Source: Auanema rhodensis (taxonomy: Eukaryota; Nematoda; Chromadorea; Rhabditida; Rhabditidae). From it: 64,000 nucleotides of DNA. How positions within the stretch are numbered: position 1 is the stretch's first letter; each line of letters starts with the position of its first letter. The stretch spans positions 1,116,001-1,180,000 of the forward strand of contig OZ059895.1 of assembly GCA_964057225.1 (NCBI GenBank), given 5' to 3'. Position numbers and translations under genes: made by a program. Below, one piece after another: positions 28,783 through 42,741 of this stretch. The notes beneath the pieces were generated by a model that saw only the letters and a program-made list of their open reading frames with translations, ran no database searches and was not told the DNA's origin.

Positions 28783-31700
28783 ACACTAATGCATCATTTT
28801 TCAAACGATCATAACTAATTTTTGTATTAAACGTTTCTCAATGTAGTATAGTGCATTCGATGCGGATTTTTAAGCTGCGTCGATCTGTGTTATCAGATTT
28901 GCGCTAGCTTAAAAATGCACCGAGATATCAACTGATATAAGTTCACACTTATATCCTCGATTTTCACGCTGAAGAATTAATTTTTTCGTTGAATAACATT
29001 GTCCATCGTCTTTGCCTTGAAAAAAGGAATCTAAAAACATCTACTTTTTGCTAAATTATTTTGAAATTTTTCGAAAAAATTTTTGTCAAAATGTTTTTGG
29101 AAGCAATGTTGAGTGTACATGGAAACTCAACATACACTAATGCATCATTTTTCAAACGATCATAACTAATTTTTGTATTAAGCGTTTCTCGATGTAGTAT
29201 AGTGCATTCGATGCGGATTTTTAAGCTGCGTCGATCTGTGTTATCAGATTTGCGCTAGCTTAAAAATGCACCGAGATATCAACTGATATAAGTTCACACT
29301 TATATCCTCGATTTTCACGCTGAAGAATTAATTTTTTCGTTGAATAACATTGTCCATCGTCTTTGCCTTGAAAAAAGGAATCTAAAAACATCTAATTTTT
29401 GCTAAATTATTTCGAAATTTTTCGAAAAAATTTTTGTCAAAATGTTTTTGGAAGCAATGTTGAGTGTACATGGAAACTCAACATACACTAATGCATCATT
29501 TTTCAAACGATCATAACTAATTTTTGTATTAAGCGTTTCTCAATGTAGTATAGTGCATTCGATGCGGATTTTTAAGCTGCGTCGATCTGTGTTATCAGAT
29601 TTGCGCTAGCTTAAAAATGCACCGAGATATCAACTGATATAAGTTCACACTTATATCCTCGATTTTCACCCTGAAGAATTAATTTTTTCGTTGGATAACA
29701 TTGTCCATCGTCTTTGCCTTAAAAAAAGGAATCTAAAAACATCTACTTTTTGCTAAATTATTTTGAAATTTTTCGAAAAAATTTTTGTCAAAATGTTTTT
29801 GGAAGCAATGTTGAGTGTACATGGAAACTCAACATACACTAATGCATCATTTTTCAAACAATCATAACTAATTTTTGTATTAAGCGTTTCTCAATGTAGT
29901 ATAGTGCAATCGATGCGGATTTTTAAGCTGCGTCGATCTGTGTTATCAGACTTGCGCTAGCTTAAAAATGCACCGAGATATCAACTGATATAAGTTCACA
30001 CTTATATCCTCGATTTTCACCCTGAAGAATTAATTTTTTCGTTGAATAACATTGTCCATCGTCTTTGCCTTGAAAAAAGGAATCTAAAAACATCTACTTT
30101 TTGCTAAATTATTTTGAAATTTTTCGAAAAAATTTTTGTCAAAATGTTTTTGGAAGCAATGTTGAGTGTACATGGAAACTCAACATACACTAATGCATCA
30201 TTTTTCAAACGATCATAACTAATTTTTGTATTAAGCGTTTCTCAATGTAGTATAGTGCATTCGATGCGGATTTTTAAGCTGCGTCGATCTGTGTTATCAG
30301 ATTTGCGCTAGCTTAAAAATGCACCGAGATATCAACTGATATAAGTTCACACTTATATCCTCGATTTTCACGCTGAAGAATTAATTTTTTCGTTGAATAA
30401 CATTGTCCATCGTCTTTGCCTTGAAAAAAGGAATCTAAAAACATCTACTTTTTGCTAAATAATTTCGAAATTTTTCGAAAAAATTTTTGTCAAAATGTTT
30501 TTGGAAGCAATGTTGAGTGTACATGGAAACTCAACATACACTAATGCATCATTTTTCAAACGATCATAACTAATTTTTGTATTAAGCGTTTCTCAATGTA
30601 GTATAGTGCATTCGATGCGGATTTTTAAGCTGCGTCGATCTGTGTTATCAGATTTGCGCTAGCTTAAAAATGCACCGAGATATCAACTGATATAAGTTCA
30701 CACTTATATCCTCGATTTTCACCCTGAAGAATTAATTTGTTCGTTGAATAACATTGTCCATCGTCTTTGCCTTGAAAAAAGGAATCTAAAAACATCTACT
30801 TTTTGCTAAATTATTTCGAAATTTTTCGAAAAAATTTTTGTCAAAATGTTTTTGGAAGCAATGTTGAGTGTACATGGGAACTCAACATACACTAATGCAT
30901 CATTTTTCAAACGATCATAACTAATTTTTGTATTAAGCGTTTCTCAATGCAGTATAGTGCATTCGATGCGGATTTTTAAGCTGCGTCAATCTGTGTTATC
31001 AGATTTGCGCTAGCTTAAAAATGCACCGAGATATCAACTGATATAAGTTCACACTTATATCCTCGATTTTCACCCTGAAGAATTAATTTTTTCGTTGGAT
31101 AACATTGTCCATCGTCTTTGCCTTAAAAAAAGGAATCTAAAAACATCTACTTTTTGCTAAATTATTTTGAAATTTTTCGAAAAAATTTTTGTCAAAATGT
31201 TTTTGGAAGCAATGTTGAGTGTACATGGAAACTCAACATACACTAATGCATCATTTTTCAAACGATCATAACTAATTTTTGTATTAAGCGTTTCTCAATG
31301 TAGTATAGTGCATTCGATGCGGATTTTTAAGCTGCGTCGATCTGTGTTATCAGATTTGCGCTAGCTTAAAAATGCACCGAGATATCAACTGATATAAGTT
31401 CACACTTATATCCTCGATTTTCACCCTGAAGATTTAATTTTTTCGTTGAATAACATTGTCCATCGTCTTTGCCTTGAAAAATGGAATCTAGAAACATCTA
31501 CTTTTTGCTAAATTATTTCGAAATTTTTCGAAAAAATTTTTGTCAAAATGTTTTTGGAAGCAATGTTGAGTGTACATGGAAACTCAACATACACTAATGC
31601 ATCATTTTTCAAACGATCATAACTAATTTTTGTATTAAGCGTTTCTCAATGCAGTATAGTGCATTCGATGCGGATTTTTAAGCTGCGTCGATCTGTGTTA

Positions 31701-33810
31701 TCAGATTTGCGCTAGCTTAAAAATGCACCGAGATATCAACTGATATAAGTTCACACTTATATCCTCGATTTTCACGCTGAAGAATTAATTTTTTCGTTGA
31801 ATAACATTGTCCATCGTCTTTGCCTTGAAAAAAGGAATCTAAAAACATCTACTTTTTGCTAAATTATCTTGAAATTTTTCGAAAAAATCTTTGTCAAAAT
31901 GTTTTTGGAAGCAATGTTGAGTGTACATGGAAACTCAACATACACTAATGCATCATTTTTCAAACGATCATAACTAATTTTTGTATTAAGCGTTTCTCAA
32001 TGTAGTATAGTGCAATCGATGCGGATTTTTAAGCTGCGACGATCTGTGTTATCAGACTTGCGCTAGCTTAAAAATGCACCGAGATATCAACTGATATAAG
32101 TTCACACTTATATCCTCGATTTTCACCCTGAAGAATTAATTTTTTCGTTGAATAACATTGTCCATCGTCTTTGCCTTGAAAAAAGGAATCTAAAAACATC
32201 TACTTTTTGCTAAATTATTTTGAAATTTTTCGAAAAAATTTTTGTCAAAATGTTTTTGGAAGCAATGTTGAGTGTACATGGAAACTCAACATACACTAAT
32301 GCATCATTTTTCAAACGATCATAACTAATTTTTGTATTAAGCGTTTCTCGCTCTAGTATAGTGCAATCGATGCGGATTTTTAAGCTGCGACGATCTGTGT
32401 TATCAGACTTGCGCTAGCTTAAAAATGCACCGAGATATCAACTGATATAAGTTCACACTTATATCCTCGATTTTCACCCTGAAGAATTAATTTTTTCGTT
32501 GAATAACATTGTCCATCGTCTTTGCCTTGAAAAAAGGAATCTAAAAACATCTACTTTTTGCTAAATTATTTTGAAATTTTTCGAAAAAATTTTTGTCAAA
32601 ATGTTTTTGGAAGCAATGTTGAGTGTACATGGAAACTCAACATACACTAATGCATCATTTTTCAAACGATCATAACTAATTTTTGTATTAAGCGTTTCTC
32701 GCTCTAGTATAGTGCATTCGATGCGGATTTTTAAGCTGCGTCGATCTGTGTTATCAGATTTGCGCTAGCTTAAAAATGCACCGAGATATCAACTGATATA
32801 AGTTCACACTTATATCCTCGATTTTCACGCTGAAGAATTAATTTTTTCGTTGAATAACATTGTCCATCGTCTTTGCCTTGAAAAAAGGAATCTAAAAACA
32901 TCTACTTTTTGCTAAATTATTTCGAAATTTTTCGAAAAAATTTTTGTCAAAATGTTTTTGGAAGCAATGTTGAGTGTACATGGAAACTCAACATACACTA
33001 ATGCATCATTTTTCAAACGATCATAACTAATTTTTGTATTAAGCGTTTCTCAATGTAGTATAGTGCATTCGATGCGGATTTTTAAGCTGCGTCGATCTGT
33101 GTTATCAGATTTGCGCTAGCTTAAAAATGCACCGAGATATCAACTGATATAAGTTCACACTTATATCCTCGATTTTCACGCTGAAGAATTAATTTTTTCG
33201 TTGAATAACATTGTCCATCGTCTTTGCCTTGAAAAAAGGAATCTAAAAACATCTACTTTTTGCTAAATTATTTTGAAATTTTTCGAAAAAATTTTTGTCA
33301 AAATGTTTTTGGAAGCAATGTTGAGTGTACATGGAAACTCAACATACACTAATGCATCATTTTTCAAACGATCATAACTAATTTTTGTATTAAGCGTTTC
33401 TCGATGTAGTATAGTGCATTCGATGCGGATTTTTAAGCTGCGTCGATCTGTGTTATCAGATTTGCGCTAGCTTAAAAATGCACCGAGATATCAACTGATA
33501 TAAGTTCACACTTATATCCTCGATTTTCACGCTGAAGAATTAATTTTTTCGTTGAATAACATTGTCCATCGTCTTTGCCTTGAAAAAAGGAATCTAAAAA
33601 CATCTACTTTTTGCTAAATTATTTCGAAATTTTTCGAAAAAATTTTTGTCAAAATGTTTTTGGAAGCAATGTTGAGTGTACATGGAAACTCAACATACAC
33701 TAATGCATCATTTTTCAAACGATCATAACTAATTTTTGTATTAAGCGTTTCTCAATGTAGTATAGTGCATTCGATGCGGATTTTTAAGCTGCGTCGATCT
33801 GTGTTATCAG
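28432..33810. repeat. Duplicated three-monomer run, 4212-bp offset
   Basis: Monomers 28432-29484 (CTCGATCT, plain, CTCGATGT at 29187) correspond to 32644-33696 (CTCGCTCT, plain, CTCGATGT at 33399), 4212 bases (12 x 351) away. The run lies just after blocks B and C and so extends their relationship. After that, the monomers at 29485 (GTTGGATAAC) and 33697 (GTTGAATAAC) differ. Confidence 0.65.
29836..32994. repeat. Related block C, 9 monomers (shortest form)
   Basis: Begins with the AAACAATC landmark, exactly 6318 bases after block B, and continues through AAATAATTTC (30457), TTTGTTCG (30736), CATGGGAAC, GAATCTAGAAAC (31484), AATCTTTG and GCGACGATC. The last two monomers carry CTCGCTCT where A and B have CTCGATCT. 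Up to 31484 every marker sits 6318 bases after its partner in block B. It is the simplest version of the A/B/C order. Confidence 0.75.
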
Positions 33811-34398
33811 ATTTGCGCTAGCTTAAAAATGCACCGAGATATCAACTGATATAAGTTCACACTTATATCCTCGATTTTCACGCTGAAGAATTAATTTTTT
33901 CGTTGAATAACATTGTCCATCGTCTTTGCCTTGAAAAAAGGAATCTAAAAACATCTACTTTTTGCTAAATTATTTTGAAATTTTTCGAAAAAATTTTTGT
34001 CAAAATGTTTTTGGAAGCAATGTTGAGTGTACATGGAAACTCAACATACACTAATGCATCATTTTTCAAACGATCATAACTAATTTTTGTATTAAGCGTT
34101 TCTCGATGTAGTATAGTGCATTCGATGCGGATTTTTAAGCTGCGTCGATCTGTGTTATCAGATTTGCGCTAGCTTAAAAATGCACCGAGATATCAACTGA
34201 TATAAGTTCACACTTATATCCTCGATTTTCACGCTGAAGAATTAATTTTTTCGTTGAATAACATTGTCCATCGTCTTTGCCTTGAAAAAAGGAATCTAAA
34301 AACATCTACTTTTTGCTAAATTATTTCGAAATTTTTCGAAAAAATTTTTGTCAAAATGTTTTTGGAAGCAATGTTGAGTGTACATGGAAACTCAACAT
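32995..34398. repeat. Higher-order 2-mer, 702-bp period, two copies
   Basis: CTCAATGT and CTCGATGT monomers alternate, with CTCGATGT at 33399 and 34101, 702 bases apart. The TTGAAATT and TTTCGAAATT variants alternate with them. Confidence 0.65.
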
Positions 34399-37300
34399 AC
34401 ACTAATGCATCATTTTTCAAACGATCATAACTAATTTTTGTATTAAGCGTTTCTCAATGTAGTATAGTGCATTCGATGCAGATTTTTAAGCTACGTCGAT
34501 CTGTGTTATCAGATTTGCGCTAGCTTAAAAATGCACCGAGATATCAACTGATATAAGTTCACACTTATATCCTCGATTTTCACCCTGAAGAATTAATTTT
34601 TTCGTTGAATAACATTGTCCATCGTCTTTGCCTTGAAAAAAGGAATCTAAAAACATCTACTTTTTGCTAAATTATTTCGAAATTTTTCGAAAAAATTTTT
34701 GTCAAAATGTTTTTGGAAGCAATGTTGAGTGTACATGGAAACTCAACATACACTAATGCATCATTTTTCAAACGATCATAACTAATTTTTGTATTAAGCG
34801 TTTCTCAATGCAGTATAGTGCATTCGATGCGGATTTTTAAGCTGCGTCGATCTGTGTTATCAGATTTGCGCTAGCTTAAAAATGCACCGAGATATCAACT
34901 GATATAAGTTCACACTTATATCCTCGATTTTCACCCTGAAGAATTAATTTTTTCGTTGAATAACATTGTCCATCGTCTTTGCCTTGAAAAAAGGAATCTA
35001 AAAACATCTACTTTTTGCTAAATTATTTTGAAATTTTTCGAAAAAATTTTTGTCAAAATGTTTTTGGAAGCAATGTTGAGTGTACATGGAAACTCAACAT
35101 ACACTAATGCATCATTTTTCAAACGATCATAACTAATTTTTGTAATAAGCGTTTCTCGATGTAGTATAGTGCATTCGATGCGGATTTTTAAGCTGCGTCG
35201 ATCTGTGTTATCAGATTTGCGCTAGCTTAAAAATGCACCGAGATATCAACTGATATAAGTTCACACTTATATCCTCGATTTTCACGCTGAAGAATTAATT
35301 TTTTCGTTGAATAACATTGTCCATCGTCTTTGCCTTGAAAAAAGGAATCTAAAAACATCTAATTTTTGCTAAATTATTTCGAAATTTTTCGAAAAAATTT
35401 TTGTCAAAATGTTTTTGGAAGCAATGTTGAGTGTACATGGAAACTCAACATACACTAATGCATCATTTTTCAAACGATCATAACTAATTTTTGTATTAAG
35501 CGTTTCTCAATGAAGTATAGTGCATTCGATGCGGATTTTTAAGCTGCGTCGATCTGTGTTATCAGATTTGCGCTAGCTTAAAAATGCACCGAGATATCAA
35601 CTGATATAAGTTCACACTTATATCCTCGATTTTCACCCTGAAGAATTAATTTTTTCGTTGGATAACATTGTCCATCGTCTTTGCCTTAAAAAAAGGAATC
35701 TAAAAACATCTACTTTTTGCTAAATTATTTTGAAATTTTTCGAAAAAATTTTTGTCAAAATGTTTTTGGAAGCAATGTTGAGTGTACATGGAAACTCAAC
35801 ATACACTAATGCATCATTTTTCAAACGATCATAACTAATTTTTGTATTAAGCGTTTCTCAATGTAGTATAGTGCAATCGATGCGGATTTTTAAGCTGCGT
35901 CGATCTGTGTTATCAGACTTGCGCTAGCTTAAAAATGCACCGAGATATCAACTGATATAAGTTCACACTTATATCCTCGATTTTCACCCTGAAGAATTAA
36001 TTTTTTCGTTGAATAACATTGTCCATCGTCTTTGCCTTGAAAAAAGGAATCTAAAAACATCTACTTTTTGCTAAATTATTTCGAAATTTTTCGAAAAAAT
36101 TTTTGTCAAAATGTTTTTGGAAGCAATGTTGAGTGTACATGGAAACTCAACATACACTAATGCATCATTTTTCAAACGATCATAACTAATTTTTGTAATA
36201 TGCGTTTCTCGATGTAGTATAGTGCATTCGATGCGGATTTTTAAGCTGCGTCGATCTGTGTTATCAGATTTGCGCTAGCTTAAAAATGCACCGAGATATC
36301 AACTGATATAAGTTCACACTTATATCCTCGATTTTCACGCTGAAGAATTAATTTTTTCGTTGAATAACATTGTCCATCGTCTTTGCCTTGAAAAAAGGAA
36401 TCTAAAAACATCTAATTTTTGCTAAATTATTTCGAAATTTTTCGAAAAAATTTTTGTCAAAATGTTTTTGGAAGCAATGTTGAGTGTACATGGAAACTCA
36501 ACATACACTAATGCATCATTTTTCAAACGATCATAACTAATTTTTGTATTAAGCGTTTCTCAATGTAGTATAGTGCATTCGATGCGGATTTTTAAGCTGC
36601 GTCGATCTGTGTTATCAGATTTGCGCTAGCTTAAAAATGCACCGAGATATCAACTGATATAAGTTCACACTTATATCCTCGATTTTCACCCTGAAGAATT
36701 AATTTTTTCGTTGAATAACATTGTCCATCGTCTTTGCCTTGAAAAAAGGAATCTAAAAACATCTACTTTTTGCTAAATTATTTCGAAATTTTTCGAAAAA
36801 ATTTTTGTCAAAATGTTTTTGGAAGCAATGTTGAGTGTACATGGAAACTCAACATACACTAATGCATCATTTTTCAAACGATCATAACTAATTTTTGTAT
36901 TAAGCGTTTCTCAATGAAGTATAGTGCATTCGATGCGGATTTTTAAGCTGCGTCGATCTGTGTTATCAGATTTGCGCTAGCTTAAAAATGCACCGAGATA
37001 TCAACTGATATAAGTTCACACTTATATCCTCGATTTTCACCCTGAAGAATTAATTTTTTCGTTGGATAACATTGTCCATCGTCTTTGCCTTAAAAAAAGG
37101 AATCTAAAAACATCTACTTTTTGCTAAATTATTTTGAAATTTTTCGAAAAAATTTTTGTCAAAATGTTTTTGGAAGCAATGTTGAGTGTACATGGAAACT
37201 CAACATACACTAATGCATCATTTTTCAAACGATCATAACTAATTTTTGTATTAAGCGTTTCTCGATGTAGTATAGTGCATTCGATGCGGATTTTTAAGCT

Positions 37301-39312
37301 GCGTCGATCTGTGTTATCAGATTTGCGCTAGCTTAAAAATGCACCGAGATATCAACTGATATAAGTTCACACTTATATCCTCGATTTTCACCCTGAAGAA
37401 TTAATTTTTTCGTTGGATAACATTGTCCATCGTCTTTGCCTTAAAAAAAGGAATCTAAAAACATCTACTTTTTGCTAAATTATTTTGAAATTTTTCGAAA
37501 AAATTTTTGTCAAAATGTTTTTGGAAGCAATGTTGAGTGTACATGGAAACTCAACATACACTAATGCATCATTTTTCAAACGATCATAACTAATTTTTGT
37601 ATTAAGCGTTTCTCAATGAAGTATAGTGCATTCGATGCGGATTTTTAAGCTGCGTCGATCTGTGTTATCAGATTTGCGCTAGCTTAAAAATGCACCGAGA
37701 TATCAACTGATATAAGTTCACACTTATATCCTCGATTTTCACCCTGAAGAATTAATTTTTTCGTTGGATAACATTGTCCATCGTCTTTGCCTTAAAAAAA
37801 GGAATCTAAAAACATCTACTTTTTGCTAAATTATTTTGAAATTTTTCGAAAAAATTTTTGTCAAAATGTTTTTGGAAGCAATGTTGAGTGTACATGGAAA
37901 CTCAACATACACTAATGCATCATTTTTCAAACGATCATAACTAATTTTTGTATTAAGCGTTTCTCGATGTAGTATAGTGCATTCGATGCGGATTTTTAAG
38001 CTGCGTCGATCTGTGTTATCAGATTTGCGCTAGCTTAAAAATGCACCGAGATATCAACTGATATAAGTTCACACTTATATCCTCGATTTTCACGCTGAAG
38101 AATTAATTTTTTCGTTGAATAACATTGTCCATCGTCTTTGCCTTGAAAAAAGGAATCTAAAAACATCTACTTTTTGCTAAATTATCTTGAAATTTTTCGA
38201 AAAAATTTTTGTCAAAATGTTTTTGGAAGCAATGTTGAGTGTACATGGAAACTCAACATACACTAATGCATCATTTTTCAAACGATCATAACTAATTTTT
38301 GTATTAAGCGTTTCTCAATGTAGTATAGTGCAATCGATGCGGATTTTTAAGCTGCGTCGATCTGTGTTATCAGACTTGCGCTAGCTTAAAAATGCACCGA
38401 GATATCAACTGATATAAGTTCACACTTATATCCTCGATTTTCACCCTGAAGAATTAATTTTTTCGTTGAATAACATTGTCCATCGTCTTTGCCTTGAAAA
38501 AAGGAATCTAAAAACATCTACTTTTTGCTAAATTATTCTGAAATTTTTCGAAAAAATTTTTGTCAAAATGTTTTTGGAAGCAATGTTGAGTGTACATGGA
38601 AACTCAACATACACTAATGCATCATTTTTCAAACGATCATAACTAATTTTTGTAATAAGCGTTTCTCGATGTAGTATAGTGCATTCGATGCGGATTTTTA
38701 AGCTGCGTCGATCTGTGTTATCAGATTTGCGCTAGCTTAAAAATGCACCGAGATATCAACTGATATAAGTTCACACTTATATCCTCGATTTTCACGCTGA
38801 AGAATTAATTTTTTCGTTGAATAACATTGTCCATCGTCTTTGCCTTGAAAAAAGGAATCTAAAAACATCTACTTTTTGCTAAATTATTTCGAAATTTTTC
38901 GAAAAAATTTTTGTCAAAATGTTTTTGGAAGCAATGTTGAGTGTACATGGAAACTCAACATACACTAATGCATCATTTTTCAAACGATCATAACTAATTT
39001 TTGTATTAAGCGTTTCTCAATGTAGTATAGTGCAATCGATGCGGATTTTTAAGCTGCGTCGATCTGTGTTATCAGACTTGCGCTAGCTTAAAAATGCACC
39101 GAGATATCAACTGATATAAGTTCACACTTATAACCTCGATTTTCACCCTGAAGAATTAATTTTTTCGTTGAATAACATTGTCCATCGTCTTTGCCTTGAA
39201 AAAAGGAATCTAAAAACATCTACTTTTTGCTAAATTATTTTGAAATTTTTCGAAAAAATTTTTGTCAAAATGTTTTTGGAAGCAATGTTGAGTGTACATG
39301 GAAACTCAACAT
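34399..39312. repeat. Mixed monomers, no sustained higher-order period
   Basis: Fourteen monomers. CTCAATGAAG is found at 35509, 36913 and 37615 (1404 and 702 apart). GTAATA replaces GTATTA at 35142, 36195 and 38652 (1053 and 2457 apart). GATGCAGATT with GCTACGTCG near 34480 is private to one copy. All spacings are whole multiples of 351, so the monomers were shuffled in register, but no unit repeats cleanly. Confidence 0.7.
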
Positions 39313-42300
39313 ACACTAATGCATCATTTTTCAAACGATCATAACTAATTTATGTATTAAGCGTTTCTCAATGTAGTATAGTGCATTCGATGCGGATTTT
39401 TAAGCTGCGTCGATCTGTGTTATCAGATTTGCGCTAGCTTAAAAATGCACCGAGATATCAACTGATATAAGTTCACACTTATATCCTCGATTTTCACGCT
39501 GAAGAATTAATTTTTTCGTTGAATAACATCGTCCATCGTCTTTGCCTTGAAAAAAGAAATCTAAAAACATCTACTTTTTGCTAAATTATCTTGAAATTTT
39601 TCGAAAAAATTTTTGTCAAAATGTTTTTGGAAGCAATGTTGAGTGTACATGGAAACTCAACATACACTAATGCATCATTTTTCAAACGATCATAACTAAT
39701 TTTTGTATTAAGCGTTTCTCAATGTAGTATAGTGCAATCGATGCGGATTTTTAAGCTGCGACGATCTGTGTTATCAGACTTGCGCTAGCTTAAAAATGCA
39801 CCGAGATATCAACTGATATAAGTTCACACTTATATCCTCGATTTTCACCCTGAAGAATTAATTTTTTCGTTGAATAACATTGTCCATCGTCTTTGCCTTG
39901 AAAAAAGGAATCTAAAAACATCTACTTTTTGCTAAATTATCTTGAAATTTTTCGAAAAAATTTTTGTCAAAATGTTTTTGGAAGCAATGTTGAGTGTACA
40001 TGGAAACTCAACATACACTAATGCATCATTTTTCAAACGATCATAACTAATTTTTGTATTAAGCGTTTCTCAATGTAGTATAGTGCAATCGATGCGGATT
40101 TTTAAGCTGCGACGATCTGTGTTATCAGACTTGCGCTAGCTTAAAAATGCACCGAGATATCAACTGATATAAGTTCACACTTATATCCTCGATTTTCACC
40201 CTGAAGAATTAATTTTTTCGTTGAATAACATTGTCCATCGTCTTTGCCTTGAAAAAAGGAATCTAAAAACATCTACTTTTTGCTAAATTATTTTGAAATT
40301 TTTCGAAAAAATTTTTGTCAAAATGTTTTTGGAAGCAATGTTGAGTGTACATGGAAACTCAACATACACTAATGCATCATTTTTCAAACGATCATAACTA
40401 ATTTTTGTATTAAGCGTTTCTCGATGTAGTATAGTGCATTCGATGCGGATTTTTAAGCTGCGTCGATCTGTGTTATCAGATTTGCGCTAGCTTAAAAATG
40501 CACCGAGATATCAACTGATATAAGTTCACACTTATATCCTCGATTTTCACCCTGAAGAATTAATTTTTTCGTTGAATAACATTGTCCATCGTCTTTGCCT
40601 TGAAAAAAGGAATCTAAAAACATCTACTTTTTGCTAAATTATTTCGAAATTTTTCGAAAAAATTTTTGTCAAAATGTTTTTGGAAGCAATGTTGAGTGTA
40701 CATGGAAACTCAACATACACTAATGCATCATTTTTCAAACGATCATAACTAATTTTTGTATTAAGCGTTTCTCAATGAAGTATAGTGCATTCGATGCGGA
40801 TTTTTAAGCTGCGTCGATCTGTGTTATCAGATTTGCGCTAGCTTAAAAATGCACCGAGATATCAACTGATATAAGTTCACACTTATATCCTCGATTTTCA
40901 CGCTGAAGAATTAATTTTTTCGTTGAATAACATCGTCCATCGTCTTTGCCTTGAAAAAAGAAATCTAAAAACATCTACTTTTTGCTAAATTATCTTGAAA
41001 TTTTTCGAAAAAATTTTTGTCAAAATGTTTTTGGAAGCAATGTTGAGTGTACATGGAAACTCAACATACACTAATGCATCATTTTTCAAACGATCATAAC
41101 TAATTTTTGTATTAAGCGTTTCTCAATGTAGTATAGTGCAATCGATGCGGATTTTTAAGCTGCGACGATCTGTGTTATCAGACTTGCGCTAGCTTAAAAA
41201 TGCACCGAGATATCAACTGATATAAGTTCACACTTATATCCTCGATTTTCACCCTGAAGAATTAATTTTTTCGTTGAATAACATTGTCCATCGTCTTTGC
41301 CTTGAAAAAAGGAATCTAAAAACATCTACTTTTTGCTAAATTATCTTGAAATTTTTCGAAAAAATTTTTGTCAAAATGTTTTTGGAAGCAATGTTGAGTG
41401 TACATGGAAACTCAACATACACTAATGCATCATTTTTCAAACGATCATAACTAATTTTTGTATTAAGCGTTTCTCAATGTAGTATAGTGCAATCGATGCG
41501 GATTTTTAAGCTGCGACGATCTGTGTTATCAGACTTGCGCTAGCTTAAAAATGCACCGAGATATCAACTGATATAAGTTCACACTTATATCCTCGATTTT
41601 CACCCTGAAGAATTAATTTTTTCGTTGAATAACATTGTCCATCGTCTTTGCCTTGAAAAAAGGAATCTAAAAACATCTACTTTTTGCTAAATTATTTTGA
41701 AATTTTTCGAAAAAATTTTTGTCAAAATGTTTTTGGAAGCAATGTTGAGTGTACATGGAAACTCAACATACACTAATGCATCATTTTTCAAACGATCATA
41801 ACTAATTTTTGTATTAAGCGTTTCTCGATGTAGTATAGTGCATTCGATGCGGATTTTTAAGCTGCGTCGATCTGTGTTATCAGATTTGCGCTAGCTTAAA
41901 AATGCACCGAGATATCAACTGATATAAGTTCACACTTATATCCTCGATTTTCACCCTGAAGAATTAATTTTTTCGTTGAATAACATTGTCCATCGTCTTT
42001 GCCTTGAAAAAAGGAATCTAAAAACATCTACTTTTTGCTAAATTATTTCGAAATTTTTCGAAAAAATTTTTGTCAAAATGTTTTTGGAAGCAATGTTGAG
42101 TGTACATGGAAACTCAACATACACTAATGCATCATTTTTCAAACGATCATAACTAATTTTTGTATTAAGCGTTTCTCAATGTAGTATAATGCATTCGATG
42201 CGGATTTTTAAGCTGCGTCGATCTGTGTTATCAGATTTGCGCTAGCTTAAAAATGCACCGAGATATCAACTGATATAAGTTCACACTTATATCCTCGATT

Positions 42301-42720
42301 TTCACGCTGAAGAATTAATTTTTTCGTTGAATAACATCGTCCATCGTCTTTGCCTTGAAAAAAGGAATCTAAAAACATCTACTTTTTGCTAAATTATCTT
42401 GAAATTTTTCGAAAAAATTTTTGTCAAAATGTTTTTGGAAGCAATGTTGAGTGTACATGGAAACTCAACATACACTAATGCATTATTTTTCAAACGATCA
42501 TAACTAATTTTTGTATTAAGCGTTTCTCAATGTAGTATAGTGCAATCGATGCGGATTTTTAAGCTGCGACGATCTGTGTTATCAGACTTGCGCTAGCTTA
42601 AAAATGCACCGAGATATCAACTGATATAAGTTCACACTTATATCCTCGATTTTCACCCTGAAGAATTAATTTTTTCGTTGAATAACATTGTCCATCGTCT
42701 TTGCCTTGAAAAAAGGAATC
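39313..42720. repeat. Higher-order 4-mer, 1404-bp period, about 2.4 copies, ending at the domain junction
   Basis: AACATCGTCC is found at 39527, 40931 and 42335, and GCGACGATC at 39757, 41161 and 42565 and also at 40108 and 41512, all 1404 bases apart. Two of the four members are GCGACGATC/CAGACTTGCG monomers and one is CTCGATGT. The third copy is cut off in its second monomer at 42720, where the right-hand subfamily begins. Confidence 0.85.
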
Positions 42721-42741
42721 TTTGCCTTGAGAAATGAAATC
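42700..42741. repeat. 21-bp tandem duplication at the subfamily junction (372-bp monomer)
   Basis: TTTGCCTTGAAAAAAGGAATC (42700-42720) is followed at once by a second version of the same 21-bp segment, carrying GAGAAATGAAATC, at 42721-42741. Elsewhere the segment occurs once per monomer. The monomer from 42472 to 42843 is therefore 372 bp long and everything downstream is shifted by 21 bases relative to the left. The first half belongs to the left subfamily and the second half to the right one, with no more than a few bases of shared sequence at the join. It looks like an out-of-register recombination or end-joining product; slippage is the alternative. Confidence 0.9.

Noticed and set aside
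42700-42741. Transposon or insertion-element target site duplication
   Set aside because: The 21-bp doubling encloses no inserted sequence; the two versions are adjacent and differ according to subfamily.
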